This document shows, piece after piece, positions 38,615-45,285 of a stretch of DNA of 64,000 bases. The notes under the pieces are model-generated. The model was given only the letters and a program-made list of their open reading frames with translations, was not told the DNA's origin and did not search any database. The stretch comes from JAPLST01 sp964397565 (GTDB lineage: Bacteria; Auribacterota; UBA3054; JAPLST01). The stretch's first letter is position 1; every line of letters starts with the position of its first letter. The stretch is taken from NCBI GenBank assembly GCA_964397565.1, contig CAYNJC010000002.1, positions 124,001 to 188,000 on the forward strand, given 5' to 3'. A program made the position numbers and the translations under genes.

Positions 38615-40471
38615 TTACGGATTAAGCGTGTCCTCTATGTCGCCGCAGTGCAGCATGGCCGCGCCAAAATAGGGATTCATGACTTGCTCCTCGGCTTGCA
38701 GCCAATCGGCGCCGCGGCCGTCAAACGCCATCGGGCAATGCACGCGGTACAGCGTGACAGGCGGCCGCACCGCGTAGGTTGTTAGCATGCCAATCAACGC
38801 GCGCGACACTTCATCAAATTGTTGACGCGCGGCCATGAGCGTCGCGGCCTTGGCCAACGCCGCAAGCGACAGCTTCAGTCGTGTGCAATCAGCAGTAATT
38901 GTCGTTTGCACCGCCGGCGCTTCGCCGGTCACGTTCACCGCCACAACACGCTGTAAAAAGTGTTGCGCGTGGTTGTGCGCATTAGTGAGATCGTCCTGTG
39001 CCAGCGCGCGTTGGACGGCCAAGTAGGCTTCGATAAAGGTGCGCATGTGCGTCTGCAGCGCCGGCGAAACCCGAAGTGCTTGTTGAAGCGGCTGTGGCGC
39101 GACTGACGGCGCGCGTGCGGGATTCATCGCGCTTGGTTTCGCGAGAATTTGGGCGGTGCTGTCGATTTTGAAGGTGCCGTTGACCACGACCCGTTCGCCT
39201 TCGTCCAGGCCGGCGTGGACAAGGTAATATTCTCCCGCGCGCGGGCCCAGCGTAATGGTTCGGCCTTCAAACGTGCCGGGCGCGTTCGGCACGGCCACAT
39301 AGACCACTGACCGTACCCCGGTCAAGATCGGCGCTGAGGCGGGAATGACCAAGGAGGGTTGTGCAGCGGCCTCGTCTACTGCGGCATAGCCGAGTGATTC
39401 GACCGGTACCAAGGCCATGCCACACACGTCACACTTCCCAGGCGCGCGCTTGATCACCTCGGGATGCATCGAACAGACCCAGGCGCCCTTGAGCACCGGG
39501 TCCATCGCATGCTCGCCCGCGGCAATGCGCGAGCGCACAATGGCATTCGCCAAGAAGCCGGGTTTGAGGTTGCCGTCGGGATTCGGTACATTGACCCGCA
39601 CAGCGACGGTGCGCGTCATGGTGTTCAACACCGGCGAAATAAACGTGACCATGCCGGTGAAGGTCAGTCCCGGCTGCGCATCCACCGTAAACGTCACCGG
39701 CTGGCCATAGCGCAGCCAGGGCAAGTCTGATTCGTAGGCATCCAGGATCAGCCAGACATTGGCCAGATCGGCGATGGTGTAGATCGAAAACCCGGTTTCG
39801 ATGTACATGCCTTCCACGCCTTGTTTTTCGATCACCGTGCCGCGCAACGGCGAGTACACATCCGCATACAATTGCGGTTGGCCGGTGCGTTCGAGCGTCT
39901 GCACCTGTTGTTCGGTGAGGCCGGAGAGCAGCAGGCGCTCGCGCCCAGGGGCGTTGGTGCTCGCGTCTGATTGCCGCGCGATGAGATACTCCGCCTGCAT
40001 CACATATAATTCCTGACTGTACAACTGCGCCAGATGATCACCTTTGTTGATGTGGACGCCGGTGTAGTCAACATAGAGCCGGTCAATTCTGCCGCCGACC
40101 CGCGCCGTGATGTGCGCCAGGCGTGATTCATCTGCAGCAATCTTACCCACCAGCGGAATACTGACCGGCACCAGCTTGCGCTCAACCGGCGCGGTCCGCA
40201 CTTCCGCGAGTTGCAGCGCGTTGGAGGACAGCGTCACCTGGCGTGATGCGCCTTGCTCCGTGCCGCCGCTGCTGACCGGAATCAAGTCCATGCCGCAGAT
40301 CGGACACTGCCCCGGCTTGGGCTGCCGAATCTGCGGATGCATTGCGCACGTCCAGGTCGTCGCGTGGTCTGCGTGTGTTGCTGAAGCAGGCGGGGCGGAC
40401 TTATTACAGCTAGTCAGCAACGGCACTAAACTGAACAACATTGCACCTGCCAGCGCCGCATGCATTCTCAT
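38615..40471 (-). CDS. cusB: CusB-type periplasmic adaptor lipoprotein with heavy-metal-binding domains and DUF3347-like tail
   Basis: 618 residues. Lipobox PLLTSC at residues 17-22. There are two copies of a heavy-metal-binding motif, CAMHPQIRQPKPGQCPICGM (about 42-61) and CSMHPEVIKRAPGKCDVCGM (about 330-349). Between them is the membrane-fusion body (VGGRIDRLYVDYTGVHINKG, a helical hairpin, RGTVIEKQGVEGMYIETGFS, GMVTFISPVLNTMTRTVAVR). The C-terminal 170 residues (QTHMRTFIEAYLAVQRALAQ, HCPMAFDGRGADWLQ, NPYFGAAMLHCGD) match the DUF3347 type often fused to CusB, with His/Met/Cys able to bind Cu. The second metal motif placed in mid-protein is unusual. Works with the RND pump just downstream. 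Confidence 0.92.
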   Translation of the reverse strand: MRMHAALAGAMLFSLVPLLTSCNKSAPPASATHADHATTWTCAMHPQIRQPKPGQCPICGMDLIPVSSGGTEQGASRQVTLSSNALQLAEVRTAPVERKLVPVSIPLVGKIAADESRLAHITARVGGRIDRLYVDYTGVHINKGDHLAQLYSQELYVMQAEYLIARQSDASTNAPGRERLLLSGLTEQQVQTLERTGQPQLYADVYSPLRGTVIEKQGVEGMYIETGFSIYTIADLANVWLILDAYESDLPWLRYGQPVTFTVDAQPGLTFTGMVTFISPVLNTMTRTVAVRVNVPNPDGNLKPGFLANAIVRSRIAAGEHAMDPVLKGAWVCSMHPEVIKRAPGKCDVCGMALVPVESLGYAAVDEAAAQPSLVIPASAPILTGVRSVVYVAVPNAPGTFEGRTITLGPRAGEYYLVHAGLDEGERVVVNGTFKIDSTAQILAKPSAMNPARAPSVAPQPLQQALRVSPALQTHMRTFIEAYLAVQRALAQDDLTNAHNHAQHFLQRVVAVNVTGEAPAVQTTITADCTRLKLSLAALAKAATLMAARQQFDEVSRALIGMLTTYAVRPPVTLYRVHCPMAFDGRGADWLQAEEQVMNPYFGAAMLHCGDIEDTLNP

Positions 40472-40557
40472 GGTCGAACCCCGTTTCCGGTTGATGTTCG
40501 CAAAACGTTCTGTGCTAGTATACTCTTTAATTCAATGGCTGGCACCATCTTCAGCAA

Positions 40558-40618
40558 AAAAAGGCCACGCCGGACGGCGGCGGCCTTCAATTCCGACTGC
40601 CGTCACGGTGGCCTTTTT
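40558..40618 (-). terminator. Strong hairpin terminator between the YHS-like gene and cusB
   Basis: AAAAAGGCCAC (40558-40568) pairs perfectly with GTGGCCTTTTT (40608-40618). The inner arms GACGGC/GCCGTC extend the stem. Poly-A on one side and poly-T on the other make it usable in both directions. It would end the minus-strand transcript of the YHS-like gene before cusB. Confidence 0.75.
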
Positions 40619-40702
40619 GTGCCGGGATGCTGCGTCAACACAAGCCCGACCGAAGTTGCCCAAGACCGAGCGCGTTTCCATGAAGAATATCCTGCAACAG
40701 CC

Positions 40703-41251
40703 TCACGGCGTGCATTCTTGTTGCGGTTCCGCGGGCGCGTTCTTAATGCCGCCACTCGGCCCCACCGGGCAATGCACTTTTGCATCCGGCGGGGCGTTCG
40801 GTGCGATCGTCGCCGCTGCCGCAGACGGTGCGGTCTTTAGTTCCTGCTGCGCTTTTGCAAGATACTTCTCGGGGGCGGCAAGAAACTCTTTCGCGCAGGC
40901 CGGACAACACAAATGCACTTTGGTGCCGTTGTAGACGACCACGGAGGTCTTGTCCACCGCGCCGCCACGGATCGGGCAGACGCTGTTGCCGAGGTCAACC
41001 AGCACGCCCTTGTTGGGCAACTGCGCGAGATATTTTTGCGGTTCCTTGTTAAACGGCGCGACGCAGCTCGCGCAACACACTTCGTAGCGCACGCCGTTGT
41101 ACACGACGAAATTGGCGTTGCCTTTCTTGGTTGTTTTGATGGCATTCCCCATCACCGGGCAGATGGTATTGTTGAAACGGACCGGTGCTTGTACGGCCGC
41201 AACGGCGGCCACTACCCACAGGAGCGCGAGACTACAGAGGATTGTTTTCAT
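40703..41251 (-). CDS. Secreted protein with two YHS-like metal-binding domains
   Basis: 182 residues with a signal peptide (MKTILCSLALLWVVAAVAAV). Two tandem domains of about 50 residues share the layout CP(V/I)xG....V.YNG....CC..C...F...P.KYL: ICPVMGNAIK with YEVCCASCVAPF, and VCPIRGGAVD with VHLCCPACAKEF. This YHS/TRASH-like cysteine pattern binds soft metals in related proteins. The C-terminal 40 residues are Ala/Pro-rich with HCPVGPSGG and ECTP, adding two more Cys and a His. Upstream of cusBA and on the same strand, it probably collects or senses periplasmic Cu/Ag. A hairpin separates it from cusB, so it may be transcribed more strongly than the pump. Confidence 0.8.
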   Translation of the reverse strand: MKTILCSLALLWVVAAVAAVQAPVRFNNTICPVMGNAIKTTKKGNANFVVYNGVRYEVCCASCVAPFNKEPQKYLAQLPNKGVLVDLGNSVCPIRGGAVDKTSVVVYNGTKVHLCCPACAKEFLAAPEKYLAKAQQELKTAPSAAAATIAPNAPPDAKVHCPVGPSGGIKNAPAEPQQECTP

Positions 41252-41284
41252 TGCGGTGCCTTGGTTATGTGTTATTCTGGTTAC

Positions 41285-41313
41285 AGTATACCATATTACC
41301 GCGCGCGCGTCAA
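41285..41313 (-). promoter_or_regulatory. Predicted promoter of the YHS-like gene
   Basis: On the minus strand TTGACG (41313-41308), 17-base GC/AT spacer, TATACT (41290-41285). The leader is about 27 bases and includes AAGG. The spacer is an alternating CG run, which could bend or respond to a MerR-type regulator, but no dyad was seen. Confidence 0.6.
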
Positions 41314-41375
41314 GCGGCCGCGTGTGCGCTTCGATTTTGGGGGCACCGGCATCCGACGGGGTCTGGTCGGCGTAC

Positions 41376-41395
41376 TCCGGCGCGGCCGCGCCGGA
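41376..41395 (-). terminator. GC palindrome after the BON-like gene
   Basis: A perfect 20-base palindrome (TCCGGCGCGG then CCGCGCCGGA) lies 11 bases past the stop of the minus-strand gene at 41407. There is no T-tract, so it may be a terminator aided by Rho or only a repeat. Confidence 0.4.
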
Positions 41396-41406
41396 TCGTC
41401 ACCGCG

Positions 41407-42009
41407 CTACTTCTCGTCGTGGTGCGCGTAGCAGGAGGAAGCGTCGAGCAGTTCCGACAGCTCGCGGTAGCGCTTGAGCAGACCCGCGGCCGCCGGCTTG
41501 AACACCACGTAGTCGTCATTGAGTTTGCGCACGTAGAATGGCTTGAGTTTAACCATGAGGGCTTCGCGTTCCTTGAACAGGTCATCACAGCTTGTGCCTA
41601 AGGCACACACAGCACACTCGTTGGTCGAACCGTCCGTCGCGCTGAGTTTGCGGCGGAACATGTCCACTTCAACGACGATGCCGTCTTGTGCTTCCAGCGG
41701 TTTGACTTTGACGTAGTTGCGCAGGTTCTTGAACGGGCCATACTGCTTGACGACGGCCTCAATGCCATCCAGATCGTTTTGCGACGGCACCGTGCCGCTG
41801 AGTGACAGCGTGTTGCCGTTGCTGCGCAATTGCACGCGCAGGTCCGCAACATCGACCCCAATAGCTTTCATGGCACCCATCATCTGCGTCTCAAGTTGCG
41901 CGTACGCGTATTGCCGGATTTTATATTCAACGGTCGAACGCGAGGCGGCGGTGCAGGTGGCCGCGACGCAGACGCACACAAAAACAACCAAGCACACGAA
42001 GCGTTGCAT
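41407..42009 (-). CDS. Secreted protein with BON-like domain
   Basis: 200 residues from ATG 42009 (GGGAG six bases upstream). Signal peptide MQRFVCLVVFVCVCVAATCTA. Residues about 40-100 (GVDVADLRVQLRSNGNTLSL, SGTVPSQNDLDGIEAVVKQY, NLRNYVKVKP) resemble a BON domain, a beta-alpha-beta unit that binds phospholipids or peptidoglycan in other envelope proteins. The rest is helical with two CxxC-like clusters (ECAVCALGTSCDD) that could form disulfides. It is divergent from three tandem secreted proteins and has its own promoter. The BON call is from pattern and moderate. Confidence 0.6.
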   Translation of the reverse strand: MQRFVCLVVFVCVCVAATCTAASRSTVEYKIRQYAYAQLETQMMGAMKAIGVDVADLRVQLRSNGNTLSLSGTVPSQNDLDGIEAVVKQYGPFKNLRNYVKVKPLEAQDGIVVEVDMFRRKLSATDGSTNECAVCALGTSCDDLFKEREALMVKLKPFYVRKLNDDYVVFKPAAAGLLKRYRELSELLDASSCYAHHDEK

Positions 42010-42048
42010 AGATTCTCCCAGCATAAGGTTAGCAGTAGTCAACCCCCT

Positions 42049-42078
42049 ATTATAGCAAAATGCAGCCCCGGGCCACAA
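42049..42078 (-). promoter_or_regulatory. Predicted promoter of the BON-like gene
   Basis: On the minus strand TTGTGG (42078-42073), 18-base spacer, TATAAT (42054-42049). It lies back to back with the promoter at 42110-42138, so a shared regulator could act on both. Confidence 0.5.
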
Positions 42079-42109
42079 TATGACGATGTGCGCGGGCCAG
42101 TGCCCACAT

Positions 42110-42138
42110 TTGCTTTCGCGGATGTGCTGTGCTATACT
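42110..42138 (+). promoter_or_regulatory. Predicted promoter of the three-paralogue operon
   Basis: TTGCTT (42110-42115), 17-base spacer ending TGTGC, TATACT (42133-42138). The leader is about 45 bases and contains GGAG at 42181. Confidence 0.6.
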
Positions 42139-42190
42139 AATAAGAGCGTTTGCGATGTTCGCGCTTATGAACCCGCGCTTGGAGAAATGT

Positions 42191-42685
42191 ATGAACTGTT
42201 TTCGCACCAGCGTTCAGGCCATGGCCTTGTGCGCCCTGCTGGCCTGTGTCGGTGCACAGGCCGCGACGGAACAATGGACGTACAGCGGCCTGACCGGCAT
42301 TTTCCAGATTGTGGCGGATGGCGTCGGCGGCTGCGCCATGACGCGCATCATCGGCGGCTTTGACGATTCCTGCGATGTCGTCTGGTTGAACAAGAAAGGC
42401 GAGTTGCTCTACCAGGACGGCATCAGCAATGTGCTGCGCGGCGGCATCCTGGTCTGCACCCCGAAGAATCTGGTGTACGCTGATGTGCGCGCGACAAACA
42501 TGGTTGTGCATGTGGCGGCAAACGGAACCGCCACCACCCTGCCTGCCGCAGCGCATACGCTGAACCGGCCACCCTTGCCGTATCCCATCTATTGGCACCT
42601 GATGGCAGACAGCAAGGGCTTCTTTGCCATTCGCACGGATACCAACACATTGGCTGCCACCTTGGTACGCTATTCCAACAAATGA
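42191..42685 (+). CDS. Secreted protein of an unrecognised family, paralogue 1 of 3
   Basis: 164 residues from ATG 42191 (GGAG 42181-42184). Signal peptide ends near GAQAA. I do not recognise the family. The mature part starts TEQWTYSG and has IVADGVGGCAM, VVWLNKKGELLY, LVCTPKNLVY, VAANGTATTLPA and ADSKGFFAIRTDTNT, all shared with the next two genes at the same positions. Two cysteines (in ADGxGGC and in xVCTP) are common to all three and may form a disulfide. The alternating short strands with G-rich turns suggest a beta-sheet domain such as part of a propeller. First gene of the operon; the next begins 17 bases later. Confidence 0.8.
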   Translation: MNCFRTSVQAMALCALLACVGAQAATEQWTYSGLTGIFQIVADGVGGCAMTRIIGGFDDSCDVVWLNKKGELLYQDGISNVLRGGILVCTPKNLVYADVRATNMVVHVAANGTATTLPAAAHTLNRPPLPYPIYWHLMADSKGFFAIRTDTNTLAATLVRYSNK

Positions 42686-42702
42686 TGCACACGGAGAACG
42701 CA

Positions 42703-43188
42703 ATGAGCAGAATCCTCTTCACAACAGGCATGCTGCTGGGAGCACTTTTCAGTGTCATGCATGTCAACGCCGCCACGCAACGCTGGAGCTATGATGATGC
42801 GCCGACAATTGTGAGCGTCATGGCCGACGGCAGCGGCGGCTGCAGCTACGTGCGGCGGGAGACAAACCTGTTCGGATCAATTATCTGGCTTGACAAAAAA
42901 GGCACGCTCGTCTATCGCGCCGATTTCACCACCAACCTTCCCGCCACGATTGTACGTTGCACCAAGAAGCAACTGATATACGCGACGTATCAAGACAGCT
43001 GGCGCTTTGTGCAGGTGGCGCGCGATGGCACCGCCACGCCGATCACTGCCGGCAACAACACGCTCACGGTGCCGTTTCTCGCAGAGGAGATTCCAGCCAG
43101 TTTCACCACTGATCGCAAAGGCTTCTTCGGTTTGCTAGTGAAGATTCCGGGCAGCAGAGTGACGCTGATCCGCTTCGACTATAAGTGA
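42703..43188 (+). CDS. Secreted protein of an unrecognised family, paralogue 2 of 3
   Basis: 161 residues from ATG 42703, with GGAG at 42693-42696. Signal peptide MSRILFTTGMLLGALFSVMH then NA. Mature start TQRWSYDD; shared blocks VMADGSGGCSYV, IIWLDKKGTLVY, ATIVRCTKKQLIYA, VARDGTATPI, TDRKGFFGLL and a C-terminal RFDYK matching VRYSNK and VRYLFK of the others. Identity to its neighbours is low outside these blocks, so the duplication is old and the blocks are probably structural or functional. No enzyme motif is seen. Confidence 0.8.
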   Translation: MSRILFTTGMLLGALFSVMHVNAATQRWSYDDAPTIVSVMADGSGGCSYVRRETNLFGSIIWLDKKGTLVYRADFTTNLPATIVRCTKKQLIYATYQDSWRFVQVARDGTATPITAGNNTLTVPFLAEEIPASFTTDRKGFFGLLVKIPGSRVTLIRFDYK

Positions 43189-43212
43189 TAACACACGAAC
43201 ACGAGCATCTCC

Positions 43213-43704
43213 ATGACCACCCGCGTTACAGTCTATTGTGCAATACTCCTGATTGGTTGTGGCTGTCTGACGGCCGGAGCGCTGACGGAGCAGTGGCGCT
43301 ATGTGGCCCGCGCCGCGGTGCAGCAGATCGTCGCCGACGGCAAGGGCGGCTGTGTCATCGCTGACCGCGACGCCAGCAATTTCGCCGGTGTGGTGTGGCT
43401 GAATCAGAAAGGCGCGGTGCAGTACACCGCGGGCGTGGTTACCGGCTCACCCTTCGCGACGATTGTTAATGGCTGCAGCGCCAGCCAGCTATTGTACACG
43501 GGCACGCCGGGCTTCCCCATGATGGCCCAGGTTGACAAGAAAGGCGTCGCCAAGCCGGTTGTTGCCTTCGGCGGTTACTTGCTGGGCATGCCCATGATGA
43601 TGCCGTTTGGCCCCAGCCGGCTGGACGACAAGAAGGGCTTCTTTGTCGTCAATGTCAACACCAACACGGACGTCAATACCGTCGTGCGCTACTTGTTCAA
43701 GTAA
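43213..43704 (+). CDS. Secreted protein of an unrecognised family, paralogue 3 of 3
   Basis: 163 residues from ATG 43213. No clear ribosome site is visible, so translation may depend on the upstream gene 24 bases away. Signal peptide MTTRVTVYCAILLIGCGCLT; cleavage near TAGA. Mature start TEQWRYVA; blocks IVADGKGGCVIA, GVVWLNQKGAVQY, ATIVNGCSASQLLY, VDKKGVAKPV, DDKKGFFVVNVNTNT and VVRYLFK. A Met/Gly-rich insert (LGMPMMMPFG) is unique to this copy. A LIGCGC stretch could be a lipobox, which would make this copy a lipoprotein unlike the other two. It ends just before a bidirectional terminator. Confidence 0.78.
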   Translation: MTTRVTVYCAILLIGCGCLTAGALTEQWRYVARAAVQQIVADGKGGCVIADRDASNFAGVVWLNQKGAVQYTAGVVTGSPFATIVNGCSASQLLYTGTPGFPMMAQVDKKGVAKPVVAFGGYLLGMPMMMPFGPSRLDDKKGFFVVNVNTNTDVNTVVRYLFK

Positions 43705-43733
43705 GGTAGCCAGACCGGCCACGGCACACAAAC

Positions 43734-43767
43734 ACCAATGCTGCACCCGCAGGGGCGCAGCATTGGT
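43734..43767. terminator. Bidirectional hairpin between convergent operons
   Basis: ACCAATGCTGC (43734-43744) pairs with GCAGCATTGGT (43757-43767) across a 12-base loop, TTGG following. It sits between the three-paralogue operon (ending 43704) and the hydrogenase-type operon (ending 43792). Confidence 0.7.
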
Positions 43768-43791
43768 TGGCTAGTGGCAGATCAGGCGGGT

Positions 43792-44349
43792 TCAGTCAAA
43801 CTTGAAGTGTTCGTAAGGAATATCCGTCGGCGCGGGCACTTTGCCCTGCAACAGATTGGTCAGCACAAACCAGATAATTTCCGCATCCGGCGGGCAGCCG
43901 GGAATACAGTAATCAACTTTGACGACCTGCGGCACCGGCAGCACTTTCGGCAATAGCTTGGGCAGGTCCGGCCCGTTCGGTATTTTGCCGTTGACGGTCG
44001 AGACCGTATGCAGAAAGGCCTCATCCAGGCATTCCTGGACCGTGAACATGTTGCGCATCGCCGGCAGATTGCCGAACACGGCGCAATCGCCGAGGGCAAT
44101 CAGAAACTTGGCGCGCGCACGGAATAGTTTGAGGGTGTGCACGTTCTCCTCATTGCAGACCGCGCCCTCGATCAAGGCGATCTCCACTTCGGGCGGCACC
44201 TTGATGTCGGTGATGGGGGTGGCGGTGAACTCGACCAGCTTGGCGAGTTCGAGGATGCGCTCGTCAATATCGAGGAGCGACATGTGGCAGCCGGCGCAGC
44301 CGCCCAGCCAACAACTGGCGAGTTTTGGTTTTGCAGGTGTGGTCGTCAT
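43792..44349 (-). CDS. hoxY: [NiFe]-hydrogenase small subunit, HoxY/HydS type
   Basis: 185 residues. N-terminal SCWLGGCAGCHMSLLD with Cys18 and Cys21, GAVCNEENVHTLKLFR near 62-77 and YCIPGCPPDAEIIWFV near 147-162 are the ligands and flanks of the proximal 4Fe-4S cluster in soluble Hox-type hydrogenases. ALGDCAVFGNLPAMRN is also typical. This subunit passes electrons between the NiFe site of the large subunit and the diaphorase part. It is the last gene of the minus-strand operon. No large-subunit gene follows; a terminator and convergent genes do, so the partner must be elsewhere or absent. Too short and too Hox-like for NuoB. No ribosome site is visible. Confidence 0.88.
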   Translation of the reverse strand: MTTTPAKPKLASCWLGGCAGCHMSLLDIDERILELAKLVEFTATPITDIKVPPEVEIALIEGAVCNEENVHTLKLFRARAKFLIALGDCAVFGNLPAMRNMFTVQECLDEAFLHTVSTVNGKIPNGPDLPKLLPKVLPVPQVVKVDYCIPGCPPDAEIIWFVLTNLLQGKVPAPTDIPYEHFKFD

Positions 44350-44385
44350 GAGTATACGGGCGTAAGAGAAAGATGAAACCGGATG

Positions 44386-45222
44386 TTATTTGGCACGTTT
44401 GGTGCGCGGCTTTTTTTCAGCGGGGGCCGGTGCGGGTGGTGCAACGGCTGGTTTTGCCGGCGCGCTGACCGCAGGTGGCGTGGGCACTACGGCGGCTGGT
44501 TTCGCCGGCGCGGTGTGTGGCGTCGGCGCATACATGATCGGGGTCTTGTCATACATGCGGTCGCCATAACGCACGCTGTAGGCCAGTTCGCGCTTGCACA
44601 GTGAGCCGGTCGGACAGACTTGCACGGCGGCATCGGCGTCGGTGATGGCGGTCTCGCCGAGTTTGCCCTCGATGTTGACGGTGATGTCGGAATCAATGCC
44701 GCGGCCACGCACGGCGAACAAACCGGTCTTGTCCACTTCGTTGCTGGCGCGCACGCAGCGGCCGCACAGAATGCAGCGATTGGGATCATGCAGGATCTCG
44801 GGATGACTGGCATCCACTTGTTTGTGCGGCCAGAGGAACGGATAGCGCACGGAATCCATGCCAAGGCGATAGGCCAGCGCCTGCAGTTCACAATTGCCGC
44901 TTTTTTCGCAGTAGGGGCATTGATGATTGCGCTCGCTGAAAATCAGTTCGAGATTCATCCGGCGCATGCGCTGAATGTCAGGCGTGCTGGTGTGCACGAC
45001 CATGTCGTCCTGCACCGGCGTGGTGCAGGCCGAGTTGAAGTTCTGCCGGCCGGTGCCTTCGATCTCGACAACGCACATCCGGCACGCACCCGGATTGCTG
45101 AGCAGCGGATGATGGCACAGCGTCGGAATGTAGAGCTCGGCCCGTTTGGCGGCATCAAGAATCGTGTCGCCTTCGTAGGCTGAGACGCGTTGGCCGTCAA
45201 TCGTCAAAAGAATTGCCTTCAT
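44386..45222 (-). CDS. hoxU: HoxU/NuoG-N-terminal-like iron-sulfur subunit
   Basis: 278 residues. An N-terminal plant-type [2Fe-2S] domain (CHHPLLSNPGACRMCVVEIE, then ACTTP near 66), the NuoG-type His-Cys3 segment (HQCPYCEKSGNCELQALAYR near 100-120), and a [4Fe-4S] motif CILCGRCVRASNE with CPTGSLCKREL at about 200. This is the wiring subunit joining the diaphorase and hydrogenase parts in Hox and HydABC complexes. The final 40 residues are a Pro/Ala/Lys tail (PAKPAAVVPTPPA, EKKPRTKRAK) with no domain, absent from typical HoxU and perhaps an interaction or solubility tag. It lies 63 bases after the NuoF-GltD gene and 36 before hoxY. Confidence 0.88.
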   Translation of the reverse strand: MKAILLTIDGQRVSAYEGDTILDAAKRAELYIPTLCHHPLLSNPGACRMCVVEIEGTGRQNFNSACTTPVQDDMVVHTSTPDIQRMRRMNLELIFSERNHQCPYCEKSGNCELQALAYRLGMDSVRYPFLWPHKQVDASHPEILHDPNRCILCGRCVRASNEVDKTGLFAVRGRGIDSDITVNIEGKLGETAITDADAAVQVCPTGSLCKRELAYSVRYGDRMYDKTPIMYAPTPHTAPAKPAAVVPTPPAVSAPAKPAVAPPAPAPAEKKPRTKRAK

Positions 45223-45285
45223 GCCAGGTAGGGGTGTGCGGTAAATAAATCCATAACCATTGTGCCGTTGTATTTCGGATTAGCT

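Noticed and set aside
40511..40524. TGTGC TAGTAT / TATACT as a promoter for cusB or an antisense RNA
   Set aside because: Sequence is -10-like on both strands, but no -35 lies at a proper distance on either; too weak to list.
43792..44349. Calling this gene NuoB (complex I) rather than a hydrogenase small subunit
   Set aside because: The CWLGGCAGCHMSLLD and CIPGCPPD motifs and neighbours HoxU/NuoF fit HoxY; NuoB lacks this N-terminal motif and its partners.
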